Part shown: positions 9,433 to 18,096 of the stretch, piece by piece | Layout of the letters: each line of letters opens with the position of its first letter | How positions within the stretch are numbered: position 1 is the first letter of the stretch | Translations under genes and position numbers: made by a program | Notes under the pieces: generated by a model | Told to the model about the DNA's origin: nothing | The model's input: the letters and a program-made list of their open reading frames with translations, nothing else | Database searches by the model: none | Assembly: GCF_017355165.1 (NCBI RefSeq) | Contig: NZ_JADILK010000015.1 | Coordinates: 1-64,000 of the forward strand | Source of the DNA: Bacillus sp. SD075 | Lineage (GTDB): Bacteria; Bacillota; Bacilli; Bacillales; DSM-1321 | Length of the DNA: 64,000 nucleotides | Direction of reading: 5' to 3'

Positions 9433-9639
9433 ATGGAAAAAGGTTAGGTCAATATTGTTAGTGCTGGACCTGGTGATCCGGACTTAATTACTGTCAAGGC
9501 AACCAAATGCATCACAGTGGCGATCGTTACAAGAGAACAGGTTGGCACACCCGACATGATTGTAATAGTCGAAGCGGTGAAGTTGTCCGAGAAATTATCA
9601 TGGTATTCAGACAACACAAAAGATAAGGCGTTCGCCTAG
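9433..9639 (+). pseudogene. nasF: Remnant of nasF (uroporphyrinogen-III C-methyltransferase)
   Basis: A strong ribosome site (AAAGGGGGAGG) and ATG 9433 open a frame that hits TAG at codon 5. Beyond it, the same frame reads VNIVSAGPGDPDLITVKA, the start of SUMT/CobA enzymes. It then passes without a frameshift into a segment like the SUMT C terminus (IVIVEAVKLSEKLSWY) and stops at 9637-9639. Some 170 central residues are missing. NasF supplies sirohaem for nitrite reductase and closes the nas operon in B. subtilis, so position and sequence agree. An in-frame internal deletion plus a nonsense mutation is the simplest reading. A full copy elsewhere in the genome would have to supply sirohaem. 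Confidence 0.8.
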
Positions 9640-9684
9640 AAGAGGAATGTCTGGTAAGAAAAACCTTACTGTTATGAGGATGGA

Positions 9685-9716
9685 AAACTGGACATGAAAG
9701 TCATCATGTCCAGTTT
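9685..9716 (+). terminator. Terminator-like hairpin after the nasABC unit
   Basis: AAACTGGACATGA (9685-9697) pairs over 13 bp with TCATGTCCAGTTT (9704-9716) around a 6-base loop. The T run is weak, so it may work in both directions between the nasF remnant and the convergent tnrA. Confidence 0.65.
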
Positions 9717-9840
9717 ATCAAACTTAATTGCTATTTTATCAAGGCAAGGTGAAATTGTGACCTGGTTAATTCGAAGTCTGGAATATGGGAAATTATAGGA
9801 TTTATAGAATCGGCTAATAATTCCGGTAGCTTAGTTAATA

Positions 9841-10176
9841 TCAATTACGTAATCCAAAATGCGCATTTAATTGACCCTGCAGCATTTTTTTTCGCATTTT
9901 TTCCTGTTCGATTTTTCTTTTCTCTTTTAATTTTTCCTGTCTAATTTCATTGGTTTGCACTCCATCCTCTATTTTATCGGCGATTTCCACTAATGCCTTG
10001 ACGTCGGAAAAAGAGTATTTACGGTTACCACCCTTAGACCTTTCGGGGAAAACGAGTTTTCTTTCTTCATAATACCGAATTTGTCTATCGGATAGTCCGG
10101 TTAATTCTCTGACCACTCCTATGGAAATTACTTTTCTGTCTATATAAGATTCTTTTTGCTCGACGATGAAAATCAC
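9841..10176 (-). CDS. tnrA: Nitrogen regulator TnrA (MerR family)
   Basis: This 111-aa protein has a MerR-type winged helix ([24 protein letters not shown], then [22 protein letters not shown]) and a short basic tail ending [11 protein letters not shown]. It closely follows my memory of B. subtilis TnrA, whose C terminus binds feedback-inhibited glutamine synthetase. TnrA activates nitrate and nitrite assimilation genes under nitrogen limitation. GlnR is the alternative, but the C terminus and the location argue for TnrA. The gene sits inside the nas locus, convergent with nasABC and divergent from nasD. A TnrA box at 10235-10251 lies in its promoter region, and TATAAT reads on the minus strand at 10215-10210, so autoregulation is likely. 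Confidence 0.92.
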   Translation of the reverse strand: MIFIVEQKESYIDRKVISIGVVRELTGLSDRQIRYYEERKLVFPERSKGGNRKYSFSDVKALVEIADKIEDGVQTNEIRQEKLKEKRKIEQEKMRKKMLQGQLNAHFGLRN

Positions 10177-10234
10177 CTCATTTTTGATTTATTCTTGATC
10201 AACAAAGATATTATATCCTAATTTTCTGAATATT

Positions 10235-10251
10235 TGTAATAAAAACTAACA
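10235..10251. promoter_or_regulatory. TnrA box between tnrA and nasD (tnrA-proximal)
   Basis: TGTAATAAAAACTAACA fits TGTNA-N7-TNACA perfectly. The centre is 30.5 bp from a minus-strand TATAAT at 10210-10215, closer than at the activated promoters, so its effect on tnrA could be activation or repression. Confidence 0.8.
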
Positions 10252-10276
10252 TTAATTATTAATTTCACAAAAACCA

Positions 10277-10293
10277 TGTTAGATAATATGACA
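10277..10293 (+). promoter_or_regulatory. TnrA box upstream of nasD
   Basis: TGTTAGATAATATGACA is a perfect TnrA consensus match. A perfect TATAAT lies at 10323-10328, with 40.5 bp between box centre and -10 centre, identical to nasA. This is strong support for a TnrA-activated nasDE promoter. Confidence 0.88.
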
Positions 10294-10375
10294 CTATCGT
10301 TGTTATAAAAAGTGACCTCACCTATAATCATACATATAATCCTTTCAAAAAAATCTTCTTATTGGGGGACGAAAC

Positions 10376-12796
10376 ATGGCTAAGCAGAAATTGGCACTCA
10401 TCGGGAATGGTATGGCTGGAGTAAGATGTATAGAAGAAATTTTAAAAATTCAACCAGAACGGTTTGAGGTGACTGTCTTCGGAAGTGAGCCACATCCGAA
10501 TTATGATCGAATCCAACTATCGAATGTATTGCAAGGGGCCACGACGATAGATGATATTACAATAAACGATTGGAACTGGTACAAAGAGAACAATATTACA
10601 CTTTTTTCAGGAGAAACGGTCACAAACATCGACACCATAAAGCAAATCATATATTCAGACGCAAATCGTGAAGTCGAATATGATCAATTAATTTTAGCTA
10701 CCGGATCAGTCCCTTTCATACTACCGATAAAGGGAGCTGATAAAAAAGGAGTGACAGCCTTTCGAAATATTGAAGATTGCGAAAAAATGATTGAATATTC
10801 AAAAAGTAATCGAAAGGCTGCAGTCATTGGTGGAGGGTTACTGGGTCTTGAAGCAGCCAGGGGCCTTTTGAATCTAGGTATGCAGGTGGAGGTTATTCAC
10901 CTTTCGGAGTATTTGATGGATAGGCAGTTAGATCCAACAGCAGGAAAAATGCTGCAAAGGGAGCTTGAAAGCCAGGGAATGAATTTTCATCTTGGAAAAC
11001 AGACCCAGGAGGTCCTCGGTGAAAATGATGTCAAAGGAATACGCTTTAGTGATGGCCAGGAAATCAACGCCGATTTAGTGGTCATGGCAGTTGGGATAAA
11101 ACCAAATGTTCAAATGGCCCAAAATTGCGGCATCCCTGTCAATCGGGGAATTATCGTGGACGATTATATGGAAACTAAGATCCCGAATATTTATGCGGTT
11201 GGTGAATGTGCGGAACACCGTGAGAGGGTGTATGGTTTGGTCGCTCCCCTCTATGAACAAGGCAAAGTATTAGCCAAAAGGATTTGCGAGCTGGAAGGCA
11301 AAGCATATGAGGGTTCAGTGCTGTCTACTAAGTTAAAAGTATCTGGTGTTGATGTATTTTCGGCTGGAGAAATCTTCGAGGATGAACATGCCAAGTCAAT
11401 CAAGGAATTTAATGAATGGAATGGAACATACAAAAAAGTAATGATTCGAAATGGGAAAATTTCTGGTGCGGTATTATTCGGGGATACAAAGGAAAGTAAT
11501 AATCTTTTGAGCATGATCAATAAAAATGCCGACGTTTCAGAATATCTAAACGTTGGAACGGGAGGGGAACCCAGCGTTAGTCTTGTCGCATCGATGGCAT
11601 ATGAAGAAATCATCTGCGGTTGTAATGGTGTAACGAAGGGCGATATTGTGACGGCTATCGAATCTAATGGTTTAACAAGTATGGAGGAAGTAAAAGGCTG
11701 CACAAATGCTTCGAGATCATGCGGGGGATGTAAGCCGTTAGTCGCTGATATTCTCGATCTGACGTTGGGCGCTGAATTCAGTGAATTACCCCAAAAGGAA
11801 TCCATATGCACGTGCACCACTTTATCCAGAGATGAGGTTGTTTCTGAAATACGCGAAAAAAACCTGACCCATACTCGGGAAGTCATGAATGTTCTCGGCT
11901 GGAATACAAGTGATGGATGTTCGAAGTGTAAACCGGCACTGAACTATTACTTAGGCATGATCCATCCTGTTGAATATGAAGATGAAAAGGAATCCCGCTA
12001 TGTCAATGAGAGGTTACATGCAAATATTCAAAAGGATGGTACATTTTCTGTTGTGCCAAGAATGTATGGGGGCGTCACTAATCCTGATCAATTACGGAAA
12101 ATAGCTAATGTTGCCGATAAGTATAATGTTAAGTTACTTAAGGTTACAGGAGGGCAAAGAATAGATTTGTTCGGCGTTGAAAAAGAAGACCTTCCAAAAG
12201 TATGGGCTGACCTGGATATGCCTTCTGGATATGCTTATGGCAAAACGCTTCGAACTGTGAAGACATGCGTCGGTGAAAACTTTTGCCGCTTTGGCACTCA
12301 AGATTCCATTGGGCTAGGCATTGCCCTGGAGAAAAAATTTGAACGTGTAGGCACACCGCACAAGGTTAAGATGGCCGTGTCGGCATGCCCTCGTAATTGT
12401 GCTGAATCGGGTATAAAAGATCTTGGTGTTGTCGGTGTTGACGGTGCATGGGAAATTTATATCGGCGGCAACGGCGGAACCCATTTAAGAGCTGCTGAAT
12501 TATTATGCAAAGTGAAAACAAGTGATGAGGTAATTGAAATTACGGGTGCATACATCCAACATTATCGAGAGACTGCCAATTATTTAGAAAGAACATCTGT
12601 CTGGGTTGAGCGGTTAGGATTCGATACCATAAAGGCAATTATTGATGATAAGCAAAAAAGGAATGAGCTTAATCACCGTTTAGAGGAGGCATTATCGGTA
12701 TTGCAAGAACCGTGGAAAGAAATCATTGAGAGTCATGCAATCCAAACCGATTTATTTCAAAAAGTGAAAATTCCAGCTATATCATCAAATAAATGA
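10376..12796 (+). CDS. nasD: Assimilatory nitrite reductase [NAD(P)H] large subunit
   Basis: This 806-aa enzyme catalyses six-electron reduction of nitrite to ammonium in the cytoplasm. Domains run FAD ([13 protein letters not shown]), NAD ([14 protein letters not shown]), two BFD-like [2Fe-2S] modules (CGCNGVTKG...CGGC and CTCTTLSRD...CSKC), and the sirohaem/[4Fe-4S] half domains. All four sirohaem-cluster cysteines are present: C631 and C637 in CVGENFC, C671 and C675 in CPRNC. It is the intact paralogue of the NasB gene 5.6 kb upstream and matches B. subtilis NasD (about 805 aa). GGGGGAC precedes ATG 10376. A TnrA-controlled promoter lies just upstream and nasE follows. Confidence 0.95.
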   Translation: MAKQKLALIGNGMAGVRCIEEILKIQPERFEVTVFGSEPHPNYDRIQLSNVLQGATTIDDITINDWNWYKENNITLFSGETVTNIDTIKQIIYSDANREVEYDQLILATGSVPFILPIKGADKKGVTAFRNIEDCEKMIEYSKSNRKAAVIGGGLLGLEAARGLLNLGMQVEVIHLSEYLMDRQLDPTAGKMLQRELESQGMNFHLGKQTQEVLGENDVKGIRFSDGQEINADLVVMAVGIKPNVQMAQNCGIPVNRGIIVDDYMETKIPNIYAVGECAEHRERVYGLVAPLYEQGKVLAKRICELEGKAYEGSVLSTKLKVSGVDVFSAGEIFEDEHAKSIKEFNEWNGTYKKVMIRNGKISGAVLFGDTKESNNLLSMINKNADVSEYLNVGTGGEPSVSLVASMAYEEIICGCNGVTKGDIVTAIESNGLTSMEEVKGCTNASRSCGGCKPLVADILDLTLGAEFSELPQKESICTCTTLSRDEVVSEIREKNLTHTREVMNVLGWNTSDGCSKCKPALNYYLGMIHPVEYEDEKESRYVNERLHANIQKDGTFSVVPRMYGGVTNPDQLRKIANVADKYNVKLLKVTGGQRIDLFGVEKEDLPKVWADLDMPSGYAYGKTLRTVKTCVGENFCRFGTQDSIGLGIALEKKFERVGTPHKVKMAVSACPRNCAESGIKDLGVVGVDGAWEIYIGGNGGTHLRAAELLCKVKTSDEVIEITGAYIQHYRETANYLERTSVWVERLGFDTIKAIIDDKQKRNELNHRLEEALSVLQEPWKEIIESHAIQTDLFQKVKIPAISSNK

Positions 12797-12813
12797 ATAG
12801 GGGGGAAGCCTAC

Positions 12814-13131
12814 ATGGGGAAAACACTTCAAAAGGTAAAAGTTTCAAAAGTAAATGAAATGCCAAAAAACTTGGGGAAAACAGTAACCATTGGCCCTTAT
12901 GAAATTGCTCTTTTTCATTTAGCAAATGGGGAATTCCGGGCTATTGAAAATCGTTGCCCACATAAAGGTGGAGTTCTGGTGGAAGGCATTGTTAGTGGTG
13001 ATCACGTCTTTTGCCCGATGCATGACTGGAAAATCAGTGTCAGTAATGGAGAAGTCCAAAAACCAGACAATGGTTGCGTTAAGACATTCAATGTTGAAAT
13101 AGAAGAGGGTGATGTTTATATTGTTTTATAA
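12814..13131 (+). CDS. nasE: Nitrite reductase small subunit (Rieske)
   Basis: This 105-aa Rieske-fold subunit is the partner of NasD. The cluster ligands are CPHKGG and, 16 residues later, CPMHDWK. A longer frame starts at ATG 12793, overlapping the nasD stop, but AGGGGGGAAG at 12797-12806 points to ATG 12814. The length is standard for NasE/NirD. Translation is closely coupled to nasD, and a strong hairpin follows at 13186. Confidence 0.93.
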   Translation: MGKTLQKVKVSKVNEMPKNLGKTVTIGPYEIALFHLANGEFRAIENRCPHKGGVLVEGIVSGDHVFCPMHDWKISVSNGEVQKPDNGCVKTFNVEIEEGDVYIVL

Positions 13132-13185
13132 AAATGTAGATAACCCGCGACTCTGGATGGAATCTTTATAGGACTATCCATCAGA

Positions 13186-13230
13186 CTGTAGATAAACTTG
13201 ATGAAAATCGAGTTTATCTACAGTTTTTTT
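13186..13230 (+). terminator. Terminator of nasDE
   Basis: CTGTAGATAAACT pairs with AGTTTATCTACAG (13-bp stem, 13186-13223) and is followed by seven T residues. Its arms resemble sequence at the end of repeat copy 1 (CTGTAAATAAACT), so it may be part of the repeat element that has been adopted as a terminator. Confidence 0.8.
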
Positions 13231-13310
13231 AGGGTTTGTAGGATTTGAACGTTGCCTCCAGGCACTCGCTTTCCGCGCAGGAGTCCCGTACACGAGTTTC
13301 AATCAACTTT
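13231..13310 (-). repeat. Interspersed repeat, copy 2 (inverted, internally deleted)
   Basis: Positions 13239-13277, read on the minus strand, match 15531-15569 at 35 of 39 bases (core CGCGGAAAGC, AGTGC, GGCAACGTTCAAAT). On the same strand it also contains GGGACTCCTGCGCGG. It lacks the middle part seen in copies 1 and 3. It lies in opposite orientation to copy 3, so the two bracket the beta-amylase gene. Confidence 0.65.
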
Positions 13311-13484
13311 TTTAAAAATTTAGATAGAACCCCTTATGTCAACAAACTGCTGGATAGTCCCTTAGCGAACTACCATTTTTTCTTTTAGGGGGTACGGACT
13401 AAATTACCTTGAGTAAATAATTGATAAATATTTCCAAAACAAATATAATTTCTAGTAAAGGAATGACTTTATTAACCAAATGAA

Positions 13485-13498
13485 TGTAAGCGATTTCG
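13485..13498 (+). promoter_or_regulatory. cre-like site upstream of the beta-amylase gene
   Basis: TGTAAGCGATTTCG differs from a typical cre (TGWAANCGNTNWCA) only at the last base. It lies 45 bp before the start codon, where CcpA could repress. Carbon control of an amylase is expected, but this is inference from one motif. Confidence 0.45.
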
Positions 13499-13542
13499 AC
13501 TAGAAATGTTTATAAAAGAATAGGGGAAAGGTTGACGTTTTT

Positions 13543-15162
13543 ATGAACAAATTATCTGTTGGCGCATTTACCTTTATGCTGTATATTGGCCCTTTATCAA
13601 GTACTTCACCTGGAATAGCAGAAGTAAAACCAGATTACAAACTTTATGTGATGGCCCCATTAGGGGAAATAACAGATTGGGAAACATTTGAAGCAGAGCT
13701 GACCCAGTTAAAGGATAATGGAGTATATGCAATTACGACAGATATCTGGTGGGGATTAGTCGAGAATAAAAAAGATAATCAGTTTGATTGGTCCTATTAT
13801 AAAAAATATGGGGAAGCAGTGAAAGCTTCCGGTTTAAAATGGGTGCCCATCTTGTCTACACATCAATGCGGAGGTAATGTGGGGGATGATTGTAACTATC
13901 CCATCCCGAGTTGGCTATGGAATAAAGACACTGCGGAAAATATGTCATTCAAGAGTGAAAGTGGTTTCTGGAATAAGGAAGTACTTGCTCCTTGGTGGGA
14001 AGGCACTGCCGATCAGTACAACGAATTATATAAATCCTTTGCAGAGAACTTTGCTGACAAGAAGGATCAAATAGCCAAAATATATCTAAGTGCAGGACCA
14101 GCAGGGGAATTAAGATACCCCTCCTATCAAAATGCTGATGGCTGGGATTATCCTGAAAGGGGACAGCTTCAAGTTTATACAGAAGGAGCGAAAAGTGATT
14201 TCAGGCTTGCCGTGAGAGAAAAATATTCAACGATAAAAAAATTAAATGCTGCTTGGAGCAAAACGTATAAAAACTGGAATGAGATTCAGCCGCCAGGAAA
14301 CGGGGATGAATTTTTTACCAGGGGCGGAGCAATCGATACACAATTTGGATTGGATTTCATGCAATGGTATCAAGGTGCACTCGAAAAGCATCTTGCAAAA
14401 ATCTCTGGATTTGCCCATAAACATTTTGATAAAGTCTTTGGTGTGCCAATTGGAGCTAAAATCTCAGGAGTCCATTGGAAAATGAATGATCCAGTATTGC
14501 CGCATTCAGCAGAGTATAGTGCCGGGTACTATAACTACTCCCAATTATTGAATCAATTCAAGAAATCAAATATGGCCCTCACGTTCACATGTTTGGAAAT
14601 GGGGGATCAAGATGCACATACTGCACCATCCTATAGCGCTCCTAAAACGTTGGTGACCTATATTGCCTCTCTAGCTAATGAAAAAGGAATTTCCTTAAAC
14701 GGGGAAAACGCACTCCGGCTGATCAACAATGAAGGGGGCTTTGACAATCTAGCAGAAATGGTTTTTAACCATGATTTTGAGGGATTTACCTTGCTAAGGA
14801 TGTCCTATTTATTCGACGATGAAGGAAACCCAACAGATGAGTTCAGGATGATGGTTGATAAATTGGAAGGCAAGTCGATTCCAGTTACATTCACAGTTGA
14901 AAATGTACCTGCAACAAAAGGAGTTTACTTAATTGGGGATAGAGGAGAAATCGGCAGATGGAATCCTGAAGATTACGAATATAAACTCACTCAAATTACA
15001 GAAGGCACTTGGAGTGGCACATTTCGTTTAGCTGCAGATCGATTCTATGAATTCAAATTCATCATGAAAGGGGAAAATGGCAAGTTCACTTGGCAAGAAG
15101 GGGAAAATAATAGTTATAAAACTCCTTTGAATGGAGAAGGAAACTATAAAACTTCATGGTGA
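13543..15162 (+). CDS. Secreted beta-amylase (GH14) with C-terminal CBM20
   Basis: This 539-aa exo-amylase releases maltose from non-reducing ends of starch. A short hydrophobic leader (about 1-25, LSVGAFTFMLYIGPLSS) suggests secretion. The GH14 barrel spans about 30-440, with the general acid Glu189 in GPAGELRYPSY and the general base Glu388 in LNGENAL; GVYAITTDIWWGLVE is also a family signature. A starch-binding CBM20 occupies about 443-539 (VPATKGVYLIGDRGEIGRW...FEFKFI). Architecture and length match B. cereus-type beta-amylase. AGGGGAAAGG lies 11 bases before ATG 13543. The gene is monocistronic and lies between two inverted copies of a short repeat. Confidence 0.93.
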   Translation: MNKLSVGAFTFMLYIGPLSSTSPGIAEVKPDYKLYVMAPLGEITDWETFEAELTQLKDNGVYAITTDIWWGLVENKKDNQFDWSYYKKYGEAVKASGLKWVPILSTHQCGGNVGDDCNYPIPSWLWNKDTAENMSFKSESGFWNKEVLAPWWEGTADQYNELYKSFAENFADKKDQIAKIYLSAGPAGELRYPSYQNADGWDYPERGQLQVYTEGAKSDFRLAVREKYSTIKKLNAAWSKTYKNWNEIQPPGNGDEFFTRGGAIDTQFGLDFMQWYQGALEKHLAKISGFAHKHFDKVFGVPIGAKISGVHWKMNDPVLPHSAEYSAGYYNYSQLLNQFKKSNMALTFTCLEMGDQDAHTAPSYSAPKTLVTYIASLANEKGISLNGENALRLINNEGGFDNLAEMVFNHDFEGFTLLRMSYLFDDEGNPTDEFRMMVDKLEGKSIPVTFTVENVPATKGVYLIGDRGEIGRWNPEDYEYKLTQITEGTWSGTFRLAADRFYEFKFIMKGENGKFTWQEGENNSYKTPLNGEGNYKTSW

Positions 15163-15680
15163 ATGAGGAAATGGTGTCTTTCATTTTGCAAGTATAAACA
15201 TTTCTATCTAAACTTTAAAACCTCAAAAAAACTTCCGCCGATTGTCTCCAAAGCGACTGTGGGGTCTCGGCTATCAAGTTATTCGTAAATTTCTTCAATC
15301 TATTCAGGGTTTCATCCATATAAAGAAGTAAAAAAACAAGAAGGGTAATTAAGTTTACCTTTGAATCATGGTTGTGAGCGCATTTCGAACCTCCTTTTTT
15401 CGACAAAAGGGTTTCTATCTAAATTTGTAAAATGGATTTTATTGGAGCGGGTGTTCTAAGAATCCTCCGCGAATAGCGTGTCCAAGGGAGACACCATAGG
15501 CGCAAGAGCGCAAGGATACTCTTGCATCCCCGCGGAAAGCCAGTGCTTGAAGGCAACGTTCAAATTCTAGAAGTATGACTAACTTAGCGGAACTTGTGGG
15601 AAGAATATAAGGTATTGAAACTCATCACAAGTTGGGGGATAAAAAAATCCTGGAGCCAAGTACACTGTATATTTGCGTAC
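15163..15680. other. Intergenic region with repeat copy 3
   Basis: Between the beta-amylase gene and the OsmC-like gene. A minus-strand frame at 15215-15406 (63 codons) has no recognisable product and abuts the repeat. AACTTGTG/CACAAGTT (15591-15598 and 15626-15633) form an inverted pair of unknown use. Confidence 0.45.
15402..15570 (+). repeat. Interspersed repeat, copy 3
   Basis: Starts with GACAAAAGGGTTTCT, exactly as copy 1. It contains AGCGTGTCCAAGGGAGACAC, a GGCGCAAGAGCGC stretch and the terminal core CGCGGAAAGCCAGTGCTTG. The 3' end (15531-15569) pairs with inverted copy 2 at 35 of 39 bases. Confidence 0.65.
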
Positions 15681-15700
15681 TGTCCCCAATATTGGGGACA
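15681..15700. promoter_or_regulatory. Perfect 20-bp palindrome at the osmC-like promoter
   Basis: TGTCCCCAATATTGGGGACA is fully self-complementary. Its right half contains TTGGGG (15692-15697), a possible -35, 17 bp from TTATAT at 15715-15720; alternatively TATAAT follows immediately at 15701. A dimeric regulator bound here would block the promoter of the gene starting at 15791. The regulator is unknown. Confidence 0.6.
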
Positions 15701-15790
15701 TATAATTTTAAGACTTATATGGTCTGTACTTACATTAAGTAGACATGTGGACTATTTTTAGGACAAAACAACAAGAAAGGGAGGAATTAA

Positions 15791-16216
15791 ATGAAGACTA
15801 TGATTACATGGACAGGGGAAATGGCTTTTTCTGGCACAACTCCGTCGGGACATGAAATAAAGATGGATGCTGCCGAAGAGGTAGGAGGAAAAAATAGTGG
15901 AGCAAGACCCACTGAGTTACTTTTGCATTCTCTTGCCGGGTGCACAGGTATTGATATTGTAATGATTTTAAAAAAAATGCGATTTGAGACAAAGGCCTTT
16001 CAAATAGAAATAGAAGGGTCACGATCAGAAAATCATCCTAAACGGTTTACCGATTTTCATATTCACTATTTATTGGAGGGGGATCTTCCTGAAGAAAAAG
16101 TGGTCCGTGCGATTCAATTATCTAAAAATACGTACTGTTCAGTATATCACTCATTAAATGCCAACATTAAAATGAGCTATTCGATAAATGGTGTTAAAGG
16201 AAAACTAGGCTTATAA
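15791..16216 (+). CDS. OsmC/YhfA family protein
   Basis: This 141-aa protein has the OsmC fold: an N-terminal strand region ending in ARPTELLLHSLAGCTGID, with the first cysteine on the long helix, and NTYCSVYHSL with the second. OsmC/Ohr proteins reduce organic hydroperoxides using this cysteine pair; the YhfA-like branch has no settled role. Lack of the arginine pattern typical of Ohr makes a general OsmC assignment safer. GAAAGGGAGG precedes ATG 15791. It is monocistronic, with a palindromic operator candidate upstream and a strong terminator downstream. Confidence 0.82.
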   Translation: MKTMITWTGEMAFSGTTPSGHEIKMDAAEEVGGKNSGARPTELLLHSLAGCTGIDIVMILKKMRFETKAFQIEIEGSRSENHPKRFTDFHIHYLLEGDLPEEKVVRAIQLSKNTYCSVYHSLNANIKMSYSINGVKGKLGL

Positions 16217-16266
16217 CGTTTAATTTGAGGCTAACATTCATTAACCATTTGTTTATACTTTCATAC

Positions 16267-16310
16267 ACAAAAAAGTAGCCTTCATTGGTTAACGGAGGCT
16301 GCTTTTTTGT
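16267..16310 (+). terminator. Terminator of the osmC-like gene
   Basis: ACAAAAAAGTAGCCTTC pairs with GGAGGCTGCTTTTTTGT (one G-U pair) and ends in a T run. The A-rich 5' arm makes it potentially bidirectional. Confidence 0.85.
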
Positions 16311-16583
16311 GCTTTTTGACTGAAATAAGCATCCATGCTTCAGGATATCATCTATATGTGCAAACCTCACAAGTAATCCCTCTCTATGTTAATTAATCCA
16401 AAGCGTATTCTAAAGAAACAATCAACGTTCAATTTCTTTTCAGGGTAAAAGAACTCCATTTTCCGGAAAGAAAGGGTTTAATTGGTCAGCAAGTAATCAA
16501 ATTGTAATCGTTTGTCATTGGAATACCCTTGATGTTAGGAGTTTATCCATATAAACTTTATATACTATTGAGGAGTGGTTAAG
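16311..16583. other. Intergenic, no features recognised
   Basis: AT-rich sequence between the osmC terminator and the next small gene. I see no repeat, dyad or coding signal that I can support. Confidence 0.4.
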
Positions 16584-16904
16584 TTGAAAGAGATAACAAT
16601 TGACAAATTAATTTTTAAAGATCATTTATCGATGATTGAACAATATTCATTGAAAGATTTCATGTTTAAGTGGCTCGGCAGCCCCGAAGAAGGATTAGAT
16701 GATCTTCTTCCGCTTAAATACACAGATCAAGTTTTTGCAAAAATGGAAACGACAATAGAGACAAAAATAAAGATCCACGGTGATGAAACCTTCAGATATG
16801 TCACCATTACAGAAGATAACCAAATTGTACTAGGGGGCTTAGACTCGAATCAAGAGTTAAAGTTTAGAATTGTTTCCCTTGAAGAGCGTTTGAAAAGCTA
16901 TTAA
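16584..16904 (+). CDS. Hypothetical protein
   Basis: About 106 aa, acidic and soluble, with no signal or membrane segment. I do not recognise the family. The central part (TDQVFAKMETTIETKIKIHGDETFRYVTITEDNQIVLGGL) alternates as a beta-rich domain would. The open frame extends to GTG 16575, but that overlaps the AGGAG (16571-16575), so TTG 16584 is the better start. It is flanked by terminators on both sides and so is a single-gene unit. Confidence 0.6.
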   Translation: MKEITIDKLIFKDHLSMIEQYSLKDFMFKWLGSPEEGLDDLLPLKYTDQVFAKMETTIETKIKIHGDETFRYVTITEDNQIVLGGLDSNQELKFRIVSLEERLKSY

Positions 16905-16964
16905 AAATTTAATGATTAGTCTTGTAAACTTTTCAGAATGAATCATATTATCAGATAAAAATAT

Positions 16965-17005
16965 AAGCCGTTCCTTTTTATTTAAGGAATGGTTTTTTAT
17001 TTTTT
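16965..17005 (+). terminator. Terminator of the hypothetical gene
   Basis: AAGCCGTTCCTT pairs with AAGGAATGGTTT around a short AT loop and is followed by a long T-rich tract. Confidence 0.8.
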
Positions 17006-17211
17006 TCATCTCGTTAAGAACAGCGTCAAATACCATTTAGGCCCTGAACTGTTACTCGAAAATAAAGAAAGATATTGCCATATGCCAGTTAATCGAGGAA
17101 TCCTTTACATATATATATTTGGATTAATTCAACAAAATATAAACATGTATTGATTTGTCTTAGTGTATTATAAAGTAATGAAGTCGATTAAAACATTTGG
17201 GGGGAATTGAG

Positions 17212-17673
17212 ATGAGCGAGGCGTGGGCAAGTTCAATAAAAACTCTTTTGAAAGAAACGTTTGAGGGCCCTGGAAGTGAAGGGAGCTATTATACTGAATC
17301 AAGACCGAATACAGGGGTTTTTGGGACACTTGATGGGTTAACCGCAGAAGACGCTTCACGTTCCATAAATGGCTCAACCATTGCTGCTCATGCTGACCAC
17401 ATACGGTATTATTTATGGGTGATTCGAACAATGATCAGCGGTGCAGACTTCGAAAAAGATTGGGACGCATGTTGGACCATTACTCATGTTGATGAGGTGA
17501 AATGGGCAGAAATCAAGGAGGGATTACAAAAAGAATATGTAACTCTTTTCGCAGAAATCGATACAATCGATTTAGGGAAATGGCTGACAAATGTAAATGC
17601 GACCATTGCCCACTCGGCTTATCATCTTGGAGCGTTACGGCAAATGTTAAAAAGCCTTGAAATGGAAAAATAA
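17212..17673 (+). CDS. DinB-fold protein
   Basis: This 153-aa four-helix-bundle protein of the DinB/YfiT superfamily has its likely metal-binding histidines in STIAAHADHIRYYLWV and at the C terminus in ATIAHSAYHLGALRQM. Members are often metal-dependent thiol transferases or have no known activity, so a specific reaction cannot be given. GGGGGG at 17199-17204 selects ATG 17212 over TTG 17197. The last 83 bases of its conserved C-terminal coding region recur at 18005-18087. Confidence 0.75.
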   Translation: MSEAWASSIKTLLKETFEGPGSEGSYYTESRPNTGVFGTLDGLTAEDASRSINGSTIAAHADHIRYYLWVIRTMISGADFEKDWDACWTITHVDEVKWAEIKEGLQKEYVTLFAEIDTIDLGKWLTNVNATIAHSAYHLGALRQMLKSLEMEK

Positions 17674-17804
17674 TTTAACATACATATATGTCAGTCAGTA
17701 GACATATGTGATTCATAATGATCTCACCCGAACATGAAATTAATAGAAGACATATAGGCTTACGCATTCCAGCCAAAAAAGAAATTTACTGCACATACAA
17801 GGGT

Positions 17805-17836
17805 ACCCTTTGTTTTTTGCTGAAAGGGTTGTTTTT
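17805..17836 (+). terminator. Terminator of the DinB-fold gene
   Basis: ACCCTTT (17805-17811) pairs with AAAGGGT (17823-17829), followed by TTGTTTTTC. Confidence 0.6.
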
Positions 17837-17947
17837 CTTGAACTAGAGAGTGCTTATCTTGAATAAGGTTTAATTAAAGAACTACATCAAAACCATCTAA
17901 TAAAAATAGTGTATTATCCATTATAAGGAGCTTTTTTGTTACCCCAT

Positions 17948-17991
17948 AAAAGTCCAATTTCTCAATTTTGATACTGAGAAATTGGGCTTTT
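17948..17991 (+). terminator. Terminator-like hairpin
   Basis: AAAAGTCCAATTTCTCA pairs with TGAGAAATTGGGCTTTT around a 10-base loop. It immediately precedes the DinB fragment, so it may have been the original end of a lost gene copy. Confidence 0.7.
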
Positions 17992-18004
17992 CATTCTGGA
18001 ATTC

Positions 18005-18096
18005 CGATTTAGGGAAATGGCTGACAAATGTAAATGCGACCATTGCCCACTTGGGTTATCAACTTGAAGCGTTACGGCAAATGTTAACAACTTAGC
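18005..18096 (+). pseudogene. Fragment of a DinB-like gene (partial duplication)
   Basis: Positions 18005-18087 align without gaps to 17568-17650 of the DinB-fold gene, differing in only a few bases. The frame reads DLGKWLTNVNATIAHLGYQL and then a stop (TAG 18094-18096). Only the C-terminal part is present, so it is a leftover of a second copy or of a tandem duplication. Confidence 0.8.

Larger units (their letters stand above)
13132..13484. other. Intergenic region with terminator and repeat copy 2
   Basis: The gap between nasE and the beta-amylase gene holds a long hairpin (13186-13223), an inverted interspersed repeat (about 13231-13310) and then AT-rich promoter sequence. No gene is seen. 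Confidence 0.5.

Noticed and set aside
11251-11886. Minus-strand open frame of 211 codons inside nasD
   Set aside because: It is antisense to a conserved gene and its translation resembles no protein; it is a frame shadow.
15215-15406. Minus-strand 63-codon frame near repeat copy 3
   Set aside because: The GGAGG of the region lies inside the frame rather than before its start, and no family is recognisable.
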